A model generated the notes under the pieces. That model was not told the origin of the DNA and did not search any database. It saw only the letters and a program-made list of their open reading frames with translations. This document shows, piece by piece, positions 1-7,768 of a DNA stretch of 64,000 nt (position 1 is its first letter; each line of letters starts with the position of its first letter). The stretch lies in NCBI GenBank assembly GCA_030248295.1, contig JASANH010001237.1:1-64000 (forward strand), written 5' to 3'. This DNA comes from Mesodorylaimus sp. YZB2_4 (taxonomy: Eukaryota; Nematoda; Enoplea; Dorylaimida; Dorylaimidae). The translations under genes were made by a program, and so were the position numbers.

Positions 1-537
1 TGATTGAAGTCGCCCAAATTTTCGTTTTGACAATTCTGTCCCTCGAATCCTCCCTGAACTTTCCATTCTTTTTCGATTGGATTCGCCTGAATAAAAAGTC
101 CATCGGACCAAAAAATACTTATGTGCTATTTTCCCTTTTTTTTATACTATATGCCGTTCACATACTTCTGCTCCGATTTGTTCGTCGACGAATCCCATCT
201 AAAATGTGAGGTAGTCAAAGCATGTCCTGCTATCTGTTCGTTAGGTTGTGTTTACTTCTTGATGATCCAACTGGGATTGAACAAGTATCTCTCGTTGTAA
301 CTCTTCCTGTTCGTTTTAGCTGGTGAGCAAGTGATTCTGCTGACTTTTGATAGCAGCTTCATCGACCTAATTAGAACCATATACTGTACTCGTATTTAGT
401 GGTATTTATGTTCTGTAGTTTTAAAAGTTAGTTTTCCCACATTTTCCAAATAAAAAAACTCCGCCAGTATCTCGTAGTCACTCGGACCTTTCGTATCAGG
501 AGCATCCTGTTAAGGCTGCTCGGCTTCGCTTGTTGAT

Positions 538-615
538 CAGATGAATCGATTCTTGGATCGTCCTGCTTTTTCTAAAAGAAGCACCTTGCACACAGATGAA
601 TCGATTCTTGGATCG
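538..615. repeat. Short direct repeat, 55-bp spacing
   Basis: A 23-bp block containing GAATCGATTCTTGGATCG occurs at 538-560 and again at 593-615. The two copies appear identical. It is probably a local tandem duplication; no function is evident. Confidence 0.75.
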
Positions 616-1684
616 ATTTTCTCGTACCTTAGCACTTCTTTGGTGCTTTTTCTCGCCAAAACTTTGCGTTTTTTGAAGAAAGCCTCGCCCGGAGGTTTTA
701 GATTATGTTTCGTGAATTCGTGACGCCCTTTTCCATTTTTTGATAATCGGCGTCCGCATATCTACCCGTTTTTTGATCAATAACTCTGAAGAGGGTGGTT
801 TTTTTTTATTAGGAGCACAGTCTACCTACTTCTAACTAGGGGCTTCATACTGGCAAAGATATGTTTTTCTTTTTCTTAGCAGGTGCCGGGCCAGGCCGAT
901 CGTTGAACATTTCGGCTCATGATGGCACTTCAACCCCTAGTTGGTCTCACTGTTTGCAGCATCAAGTAGCAACTGTACGATGCCTGTGCTAGAAGATAGT
1001 TCTTCTTTTCGTACGATTCATGTTTCAATTGAAGTTATTATTGTTTTGGGGCACTTTTTTGGGGTTTTCGGGCTGCCGTTTGAGAACTGCTTGATCGATT
1101 TCGATAATTTTTGGTACTAGCATGTCCTACCTATCAACCTATGATACTACCGAACGGTTTTGCAAAATAATGGCTGGTTGTCGAGATATGCAGATAAAAC
1201 CGTTTCGCCATGTGTTATAACATGCGTTGGGTCTGTGGACCCAAGAGTTCGACCAACTAAGAGTTAAGTAGTAGTTACAGGACGACGAAATCTATTCCGA
1301 TGCATTTTGGGGAGATGTCGAAAAAATAATATCGGAAACCATGTTTAAAAAAAAAAGGAAGAGGAAAATAGACGAGACGAAATTCAGGAGGAGGCTTAGG
1401 TAAAAAGGCGTAGGAGCTAAATGTTGCTACGCTTGCTCGCGCACGCCATTTTTGAAATGTCGGTGAAATATAGTTTCAGAAACAAAGTGTTTAGCTCAAA
1501 TATGACATTACGGCATTATGCATTCGGAACAGAGAGAAATTGCACACATGACGTGCTGAAGTGCCGTCGGCAACACTTTTTGCGTGGACACAGAGGTCAC
1601 TCATGACATGCCAGAAGGATGTTAAGAGTCCACGAAACACGCTACTCGGCAATTCTCTTGGGTCAAGTTTTTCCGTTTCGAGTA

Positions 1685-1793
1685 CAGCTGCACAAAACCA
1701 GAATGACTGATAGCTGCACAAAAACCAGATAGACCGGATACCAGATCACAAAACCAGATAGCACAGAACTAGATAGCTGCACAAAACCAGAAT
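1685..1793. repeat. Direct repeat with CCAGATAG subrepeats
   Basis: AGCTGCACAAAACCAGAATG occurs at about 1685 and again at about 1771. The sequence between is built from variants of CACAAAACCAGATAG. This looks like a small degenerate tandem array. Confidence 0.7.
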
Positions 1794-1885
1794 GACTACG
1801 CCTAAAAATTACCCCTAGAGGGCCCCTCAGAGAACCCCGCAAAGATCCCCTTAGGGAGAAACTATACTTCAGTTTTCTCGTTCAG

Positions 1886-1918
1886 TCTCAGTTCCGTGCG
1901 GAGAAGTCCGCACTGAGA
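1886..1918. repeat. Imperfect hairpin
   Basis: CTCAG...GTGCGGA, a GAAG loop, then TCCGCAC-TGAG can fold back on itself. It sits between two copies of AACTATACTT and may be the centre of a small foldback element. Confidence 0.5.
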
Positions 1919-2276
1919 TGACCGCAGTCTCCGCATCTGAAACTATACTTCCGTCGTGCGGAGTTGTGACTGATGTGCGCAGGCGCAGATGAGACATGGA
2001 AAAACGGAACAGAACATTTCAAACTTTTCAAGATTCGGTCTCTGTTTTTCTAAGTAATTTGGGAAAAATATAATAAAAAAAAGAAGCAGAAGTGTCTGAC
2101 TCACGACACGAAGAGGAGGAAGAGGATATACTACTCATGGCGGCAGTTTCGATTTTGCAACAGGGCTGAAAACGAAAGCGGCGTGAAGGTGCGTGAATCG
2201 GCCCTTTTTTACTTTGGCCACAACCGCCCTTTTTCCTTGTATTCTGTTAGCCGTGTTTCCCCCGCTCGTTGCAGAC

Positions 2277-2385
2277 ATCGTCATGTCGCGTTGCGAAAGT
2301 ATCGGACCCGGCGGGGCTTGAACCTGAAGAGAGAAACACCATTAGATTGAGAGGCGGAGGTACCAACCCCTGAGCTATCGCCCTG
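2277..2385 (-). repeat. tRNA-derived SINE-like sequence (minus strand)
   Basis: Read on the minus strand, there is a Pol III A-box-like TAGCTCAGGGG at 2377-2367, followed about 53 bp later by GGTTCAAGCCC at 2324-2314, which fits the B-box consensus GGTTCRANNCC. I could not draw a convincing cloverleaf and the T-stem does not pair well, so this is not a working tRNA gene. A tRNA pseudogene or SINE head is more likely. The sequence downstream of the B box includes ACATGAC, like the tails of the SINEs at 30 kb. Confidence 0.5.
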
Positions 2386-2617
2386 CTCGAGTACAATGGA
2401 AAAGTGGTTGATCATATTGGAATTCGCCCGAATGGGCTGACCGAGGGGGAGGCAAGGGTCGGTGGTGGGGACAACTGGTGGGTGCCAGCCCCGCCCTAAC
2501 TCGCGCGCCTGAAAATGGAAAAGAGGGCTGACCGAGGGCGATGGCACCGGCCAGCCCCTCCCTAACTCACGCGCGCGCGCTCGTTAGGGCGGGGCTGTCC
2601 CTTTTATTCTCCCCCTG

Positions 2618-2647
2618 GCCTAAGCCTAAGCCTAAGCCTAAGCCTAA
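2618..2647. repeat. Short interstitial telomere-like array (GCCTAA)5
   Basis: Five perfect tandem copies of GCCTAA are present; the reverse complement is TTAGGC. TTAGGC is the nematode telomere unit. The array lies between the SINE-like piece and the 3' side of the Merlin transposase, so it may be a repaired break or a simple microsatellite. Confidence 0.85.
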
Positions 2648-2689
2648 GAATATAAATGCAGGAACACCACCCCCAATATTCGCTTAAAT

Positions 2690-3720
2690 TCACCGAAATT
2701 TATTTTCACAAATTATTAACGGGGTACAACTTGGCCACAGCGGCCCAAAAATTGAAGAATATGTCTTCCCCCCCCCAAAATTTCGGCGCCACAAAAACTC
2801 GGCCAAATAATCACCCAGCATTTGCCGATGCGTGCCGAACCGCTTCTTGTGGGCCATTTTCAGGTGGGTCCATAAGCCTCCTTCCACCATATTCGTACAT
2901 GCCCCGGATTCCTCGTCAACAAAATGGAACACCTAGAACTACCAAGAATCGATTTGCGACCTCCAATTTGGGCATCTTATTCACTCACCTTTCGTTTCTT
3001 GCCGGTGGTGGCATCGACGGTCGTTTCCGAATGTTTCACGACTCTGTGCGTGTAGTTTTCCGGCAACGATGCTATCCCATTGTACGCTGCCCAGCCGTCC
3101 GAGTGGATTTCCGTACCCGGAAGAATATGCCGTTGGATAAGCGGCAGCAAGGTGCCAGCGTCCCTGTTTTCGACAATGCAGAGAAAACATTTCTCTGCAG
3201 CTCCACGTTCGATTCCTCCAAAAATCCAAACATCGGCGGCCTTTTTCTTTCCGCGATCATACTTCCTTTTCGTGATAACCGTTTCATCTATCTCCACAAC
3301 TTTTCCAACTCCACCGATCGGCGGCGTGTTGGCGTAGAAATCGACGGTGACATCACGAAAAAACTGATTCCAATCCACAATCGTGCGCGTGCTAAGTGTC
3401 GTGCCATCTTCCCGCTCGCATTGAAATTGAATTTGGTCGACTGTGAAATTATCCAAGCACCAAAAATAAGATAACATCCAAACGTCCTTCGGTGGCAAAT
3501 TCGAATTGCCAAAAAACGAGTCGACTAAATATCCTTTCTCTTTGCCACATGAACATCGCCACATAAATGTTGTTGAGCTGGCGGTCGAATTGGCAGCTCG
3601 ATGCCGATCCCTCTTCCTCAATGTCATCCGCTTCTGAGCGGCCAAACAAGCCTCGTTGTCACACAATGGTCCGGCACTAATAGGAAATCGCAACAGTTCA
3701 TAACTCGCTAACTTCTCCAA
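2690..3720 (-). CDS. Merlin (IS1016/ISXO2-like) DDE transposase, two exons
   Basis: This is a cut-and-paste transposase of the Merlin superfamily. Exon 1 runs 3720-2989 (about 244 residues). It has cysteine motifs near the N-terminus (GPLCDNEAC and WRCSCGKEKGY, zinc-binding type) and then the catalytic core: first Asp in VVEIDETVI, second Asp in IHSDGWAAYNG. The donor GTGAGT follows codon AAG, the intron is 2988-2933 (56 bp, ending TTCTAG), and exon 2 (2932-2690) joins in phase. Exon 2 supplies the third acidic residue in ACTNMVEG and the typical tail DYLAEFLWRR. The total is about 324 residues, a normal family length, with no internal stop. The start Met at 3720 is the first available in frame; a longer 5' exon is not excluded. 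A minus-strand AATAAA lies at about 2608-2603. Terminal inverted repeats were not identified, so present mobility is unknown. Confidence 0.85.
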
Positions 3721-4016
3721 GAAGTCTACACCCGTTAGTGCGGTATCGACGAATAAATTCCGTATTCGATATTTTTTTAAGTTTTACATTTCAATTTAAT
3801 TTATCAACCAACAAATCAAACTAGCCAAAAAACCACGCCACTTCGATTGAGACACGTCGATCATGTCCGCACTGAGCGTCCGTTTGTATCTAAAAGCACG
3901 CGCACGGCTAACTTAGTAAACGTGGATACACAAGGTTCACTGTGGCCAAAGTAAAATAGTGCCCGTGAATCCGTTCAATGAGTCCCGTAAAATAAAACGG
4001 TTTTTTTCATCGAACA

Positions 4017-5103
4017 ATGCCGCAAATGCTGGAGCGAAACCCGGACAAATTTAAAGAAACATTTAGAATTACATATAGCTCTTTTGAGAAATTAGCTTCG
4101 ATGGTTGAAACTGAACTTTGGAAAGAACCGAAGGCGCGGGATCCAATTTTGCCCGCGAAACATGAGCTGTTGCTTTGAAGTAAGTGTAAAATTCAACTTT
4201 TTGAAAGAATCATATAATTTTATTGTTTTTTTAAAGCGAATCGAAATGTTTAGAAATTTTTCATTACTGACAAAAGTTTTTGAAGGCCTGTTTTCGTATT
4301 CCAAAACGCCCACTTCTACTTTTGGATAGTGTACTACATTATCTTTTTTTTTAGGCTTCTAGCATCTGGCGACTTCTTGCAATCAAAAGCGGACGAATTT
4401 CGGGTTGGTTATGATTCTGCAAGAACAATCATTCCTGAAACGTGTCGAGCGCTGTGGGAGGTTTTAGAACCTCAGGTACGAACTTGATGATTTGATGCTT
4501 CCTAATCTTCCCTCGCAAACTAATGATAAATTTAACTAGATCTAACCGCTGCCATTGCAGGTTTCGCGTATGCCAACAATGGAGGAATGGCGAAAAATAG
4601 CCGAGCATCATTTTCATAAATGGGGCTTCCCACTATGTCTGGGCTCCATCGATGGGAAGCATGTTACTTTGCAGGTGAGTTCCGACTTTATTATGATTTT
4701 TAGTCATGTCGCCCTTTATTTATAGGCTCCGCGGATATCTGGGAGTGGTTATTTTAATTACAAAAGCAGTCATTCGTTCACTTTGATGGCAGTGGCTGAT
4801 GGTCGATGTCGGTTTATTTGCGTCAATATCGGCGCATTTGGAAGGCAAGGTGACGGCGGTGTTTTTGCTAAATGGTCATTTGGCAAAGCGCTTAAAGAAG
4901 GCGGCACCGCGTTAAATTTACCTCAAGATGGAAAACTTCCAGGCAGCAACGAGCCGTTCCCCTACACATTTATCGCAGACAACGCCTTCCCGATTGGCCC
5001 TCATTTGCTCAAACCATTTCCTGGATCAGGACTTATTTTTGAACTCGGGGTGCTCTCGGGAATAATCGGGCATGTCAGAAATCAGTTACGAAAATTATGG
5101 TAA
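4017..5103 (+). pseudogene. PIF/Harbinger transposase (HARBI1-like), decayed
   Basis: Four exon-like blocks resemble the DDE_Tnp_4 nuclease. Block 1 is 4017-4178 (ends RDPILPAKHE..., in-frame TGA at 4176). Block 2 is 4355-4475, starting LASGD. Block 3 is 4561-4674, with KWGFPLCLGSIDGKHV carrying the first catalytic Asp. Block 4 is 4726-5103, with SFTLMAVAD and the second Asp in FIADNAFP. GT-AG introns separate the blocks, and blocks 2-3-4 join in phase. Block 1 does not: it carries a stop at the donor and the wrong phase. The terminal region that should hold the catalytic Glu is not recognisable after TAA 5101-5103; residual similarity may run to about 5250. I infer an inactive copy. HARBI1 family membership is confident. 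Confidence 0.75.
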
Positions 5104-5352
5104 TTACTCAACCATCACGTGCTTTAACTTGGAACGCTTTGACGAATGTTGGAGTACTTTGAAGCTGGCCAACGAGTACGGCAACCTACGGTTGAAAATT
5201 GACTATGACATCTCTGTTATTTTGCAACGCCCATTGGTCATTTTGTGTTTGCTGCGTTTTAATCGCACTATCAAAATAATGTTCAGGGAATGCTGATGTC
5301 TCAATGAACTAAGGCATTCTGATCCTGTTGTTGCCATTCAAGTTTACATAAG

Positions 5353-5370
5353 CACACACACACACACACA
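5353..5370. repeat. (CA)9 microsatellite
   Basis: A perfect run of nine CA dinucleotides lies 22 bp upstream of the Polinton ATPase start codon. Confidence 0.9.
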
Positions 5371-5391
5371 TGACGAAACTCATATACAGTC

Positions 5392-6030
5392 ATGGCTAGC
5401 GGTAAAGAAGCCATGTTTGTTTTGCAAACTCCGTTCACCATGACCATTGCCGGCAGCACTTCTTGCGGCAAGACCCACTTTGTCATAGAGCTGATAAAAA
5501 ATCGTGACAAAAGGCTCAGTACTATCTTCAAAAACGTCTACTATCACTATGCCGTGTGGCAGCCCGTGTTTGATAAAATGGGAAAGGTGGATGGAGTCAA
5601 GTTCTCAGAAGGATTACCAAGCATAGACGAGTTAGATTCGCTGTTGGTCTTAGATGATTTGTTCCCGCAACTGGCCCAAAATAAAGATTTAGTGGATTCA
5701 TTCTGTGTCAAGTCGCATCATAAAAAGATCAATGTAATATTCATAACCCAATCGTTTTTCTATGATTCTAAAGTCATGCGCTGCGTGACTAGAAATTCGC
5801 ATTACGTAGTTCTTTTCAAGTCACCCAGGATGGCGGCCGTGGTTGAACAATTGTCCCGACAAATCTGGCCGCAGAAACCGAACTATTTGATGGATGCTTA
5901 CAACAAAGCCACCAAAGACAAACCTTACAGCTATCTCTTTTTCAACCTACATCCAAGTACCGATGAAAAATTAGCTGTGCTCTCTAATATCTTACCTACT
6001 GAGAATGATTATTCACATGTTTTTATATAA
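5392..6030 (+). CDS. Polinton/Maverick packaging-type ATPase
   Basis: This intact 212-residue ORF is a P-loop ATPase of the FtsK/HerA (A32-like) class used by Polintons and related DNA viruses, where the family is thought to pump DNA into capsids. Walker A is IAGSTSCGKTHF near residue 20. Walker B is LLVLDDLF near residue 85, followed by the motif VIFITQSFF (sensor-type Gln). The length fits Polinton ATPases (about 200-240 aa). Met at 5392 follows the CA repeat and is followed quickly by the conserved beta strand, so the start is plausible. The next gene starts 14 bp after the stop on the same strand, as in a compact viral-type gene block. No internal stop is present, unlike the neighbouring polymerase. 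Confidence 0.85.
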   Translation: MASGKEAMFVLQTPFTMTIAGSTSCGKTHFVIELIKNRDKRLSTIFKNVYYHYAVWQPVFDKMGKVDGVKFSEGLPSIDELDSLLVLDDLFPQLAQNKDLVDSFCVKSHHKKINVIFITQSFFYDSKVMRCVTRNSHYVVLFKSPRMAAVVEQLSRQIWPQKPNYLMDAYNKATKDKPYSYLFFNLHPSTDEKLAVLSNILPTENDYSHVFI

Positions 6031-6044
6031 GTTGATGAGATTTT

Positions 6045-6807
6045 ATGAAATCTTTCGTCATGGAGAGTCATCTCACGTCTTTGTTGTCACGTGATTTAAA
6101 AATTTTGTTCTATTCTACTAATAGAGTCGTCAAGCAAATTTTGTCAAAAGTCTCCGACCCTTTGGTGCAGGCCATCGCTGAGTTGGCCCTGAACATTTCA
6201 CACAACGAGAATTTGAATGTCAGCAAGACGGATAAAGCAAAATTAACCAAGTACAGACGCCCATTGTCTATCTTGGCCAATCGTCACGAGACGTTGGCCA
6301 GAAAAAGGCACTTGATTAAAACAAAAGGGTTTCGATTCGTCCTATTATTATTACGAATAACCTTACCTTATGTCGAGAGAAATGGTATTGGTGCTTGTGG
6401 CAGAATGGAGGCGACTGGAAGATCAACAACAGCAGCCCTCGATAAATCAGTCACCAACTCCACAACCCCCACCAGTCATATCGGAAGTCGTAGAAGCTCA
6501 ACCGAGAGAAAAACCAAATCAAACCAGTGATTTGATTAATCTTTCACCAAAGGCTTATCGAGCCAGAGCTGCTATCATAATGCATTATATCGCGTCTTCG
6601 ATAAATCCTGATAACCGTGTGGTCTTTACTGATGGTGTGGTTGGTGCGCATGTCATTGATTACTAACGATATGTTTTGAATTCTATTCTCACACACGCTC
6701 CCATGTACATGGAAAAATTTACGACCCTGTTGCAATCTGCTGGTGTACCCGAAAGTGTTTATCATCATCATATTTTGCCAGTCCCTGTAAAACGGCTGAC
6801 ATTTTGA
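6045..6807 (+). pseudogene. Polinton small virion-type protein, broken
   Basis: The N-terminal part (6045-about 6350) is a helical basic domain with a SKVSDPLVQAIAELALNI segment followed by KAKLTKYRRPL and an SILANRH...LARKRHLI segment. This arrangement occurs in a small conserved protein that lies beside the ATPase in Polintons and adintovirus-like elements. The frame shifts between about 6330 and 6370. The second part reads from 6370 (EMVLVLVAEWRRLEDQ, a Gln/Pro linker, then YRARAAIIMHYI...GAHVIDY). An in-frame TAA at 6664-6666 interrupts it, and similar sequence then stays open to TGA 6805-6807, which overlaps an AATAAA (6807-6812). The family link is from memory of the domain pattern; the exact role, possibly a core or DNA-binding protein, is uncertain. 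Confidence 0.6.
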
Positions 6808-6867
6808 ATAAACCATAAATATGGCGTGTCCCCTCAAGTACTCACAGAAATGGAACCAACCAAATGC

Positions 6868-6875
6868 ATATAAGG
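6868..6875 (+). promoter_or_regulatory. TATA-like box ATATAAGG
   Basis: ATATAAGG lies 37 bp upstream of ATG 6912 and about 55 bp downstream of the poly(A) signal of the preceding gene. The position is suitable for a core promoter of the spliced membrane-protein gene, with transcription expected to start near 6900. Confidence 0.55.
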
Positions 6876-6911
6876 CACCTACTTTCACCGAACGCAAATA
6901 CACTTTAAGAA

Positions 6912-7690
6912 ATGGTTTTCAAACAAGCCATTTTACTCAGTGTTATCATCAGCACGGCTGCCGCTGCCTGCTACTGCGGCAAAACTGAAATTCGATGTCG
7001 TGGAAGTATCTCCTATGCCGCTGTCAAGAAAGAAACTTGCTTCGGTACTTTTCAAAGCATCACCCTCGATTACGGATCGTCAGTGACAGACTGCTCAGCC
7101 TGGACAAATGAGAGAAGGCCAATTAGAGTGATGGACCGGGGGACTGTGTCCTTGCCTTTCTATGACCATAAACTGTTCTGGCACGACAAAAAATATGCCA
7201 CCTACTCCCGACTTTATCTTTTCGACCACATCAGAAAATAATAGCACACGACAAATGGAGACCAAACACACGTAAATTTCGTTTGTTTAATTTTTTATTG
7301 GCGTAAAAAAGTTTTTTCAGAACGGCAATTGTGTTCTAGCACTAATGGGCATCAGTATCTTGGCTTTCATCATCGTAAAAAGAAAGTTAGTGTAACTTTG
7401 TTGGCCCGCATTTATTTCTTCACTTCAACCATTGTCACCAGGTTTCACCCACCCATTCAAAATGATGGCGGGGTACCCATGGTTGTCATCAATTCTGGCT
7501 TCCGCCTTAGCGAATCTGAAGATGATGGTATGTCTCGAGTCTGTGCAGTCTACCATATTTTCATTTCTATTCTTCAGCTCCATTGGTAAACCGTCCCAGC
7601 ACAAGTTCGACTGACACGACAGGTCAAGAGGACAGAAGTACACGTCGCAGCACTCGTTCAAAAAAGCCCCCTGATTTTTATGGTCATTAA
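6912..7690 (+). CDS. Small single-pass membrane protein, spliced; inside Polinton remnant
   Basis: I do not recognise the family. Exon 1 (from 6912) starts with a signal peptide (FKQAILLSVIISTAAAACYC) and encodes a short Cys-containing ectodomain. Exon 2 (7321-7385, after TTTTTTCAG) encodes a transmembrane segment (ALMGISILAFIIV) and a KRK stop-transfer motif. Donor GTTAGT joins in phase to exon 3 (7442-7527), and donor GTATGT joins in phase to exon 4 (7578-7690), which ends STRSKKPPDFYGH and TAA. AATAAA follows at 7722-7727. A TATA-like box precedes the ATG. The weak point is exon 1. Its frame runs into TAA TAG at 7239-7244, 28 bp before a phase-matching donor (GTAAAT at 7272), so either an earlier donor is used or the gene is broken there. 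It lies between Polinton ATPase-block genes and polymerase B, suggesting carried cargo or an element-encoded envelope-like protein. Confidence 0.5.
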
Positions 7691-7721
7691 GTTTTGTTAT
7701 GATCTTGCTCTTACGTCAGAC

Positions 7722-7727
7722 AATAAA
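7722..7727 (+). terminator. Poly(A) signal AATAAA
   Basis: A canonical hexamer lies 32 bp after the TAA at 7688-7690 of the spliced membrane-protein gene, and before the convergent polymerase gene whose stop is at 7769. Confidence 0.6.
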
Positions 7728-7768
7728 AACAAAGTCAGCTAGAGTTTTTCTTCCGGTCAACAAACACT

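Larger units (their letters stand above)
1..2236. other. No recognisable gene
   Basis: No ORF in this stretch shows a known motif; the longest are 60-76 codons and look like chance. It holds two short direct repeats and one hairpin, listed separately. The motif AAACTATACTTC occurs twice (about 1858 and 1940) and resembles the ends of the MITE at 39.15 kb, so a worn-out relative is possible. Confidence 0.6.

Noticed and set aside
2277-2385. Functional tRNA gene
   Set aside because: A and B boxes are present but acceptor and T-stem do not pair.
2656-3474. 272-codon plus-strand ORF
   Set aside because: It is the antisense shadow of the Merlin transposase, which has the recognisable motifs on the minus strand.
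5301-5531. 76-codon minus ORF with Cys-Val repeat
   Set aside because: Produced by the CA microsatellite and the antisense of the ATPase start.
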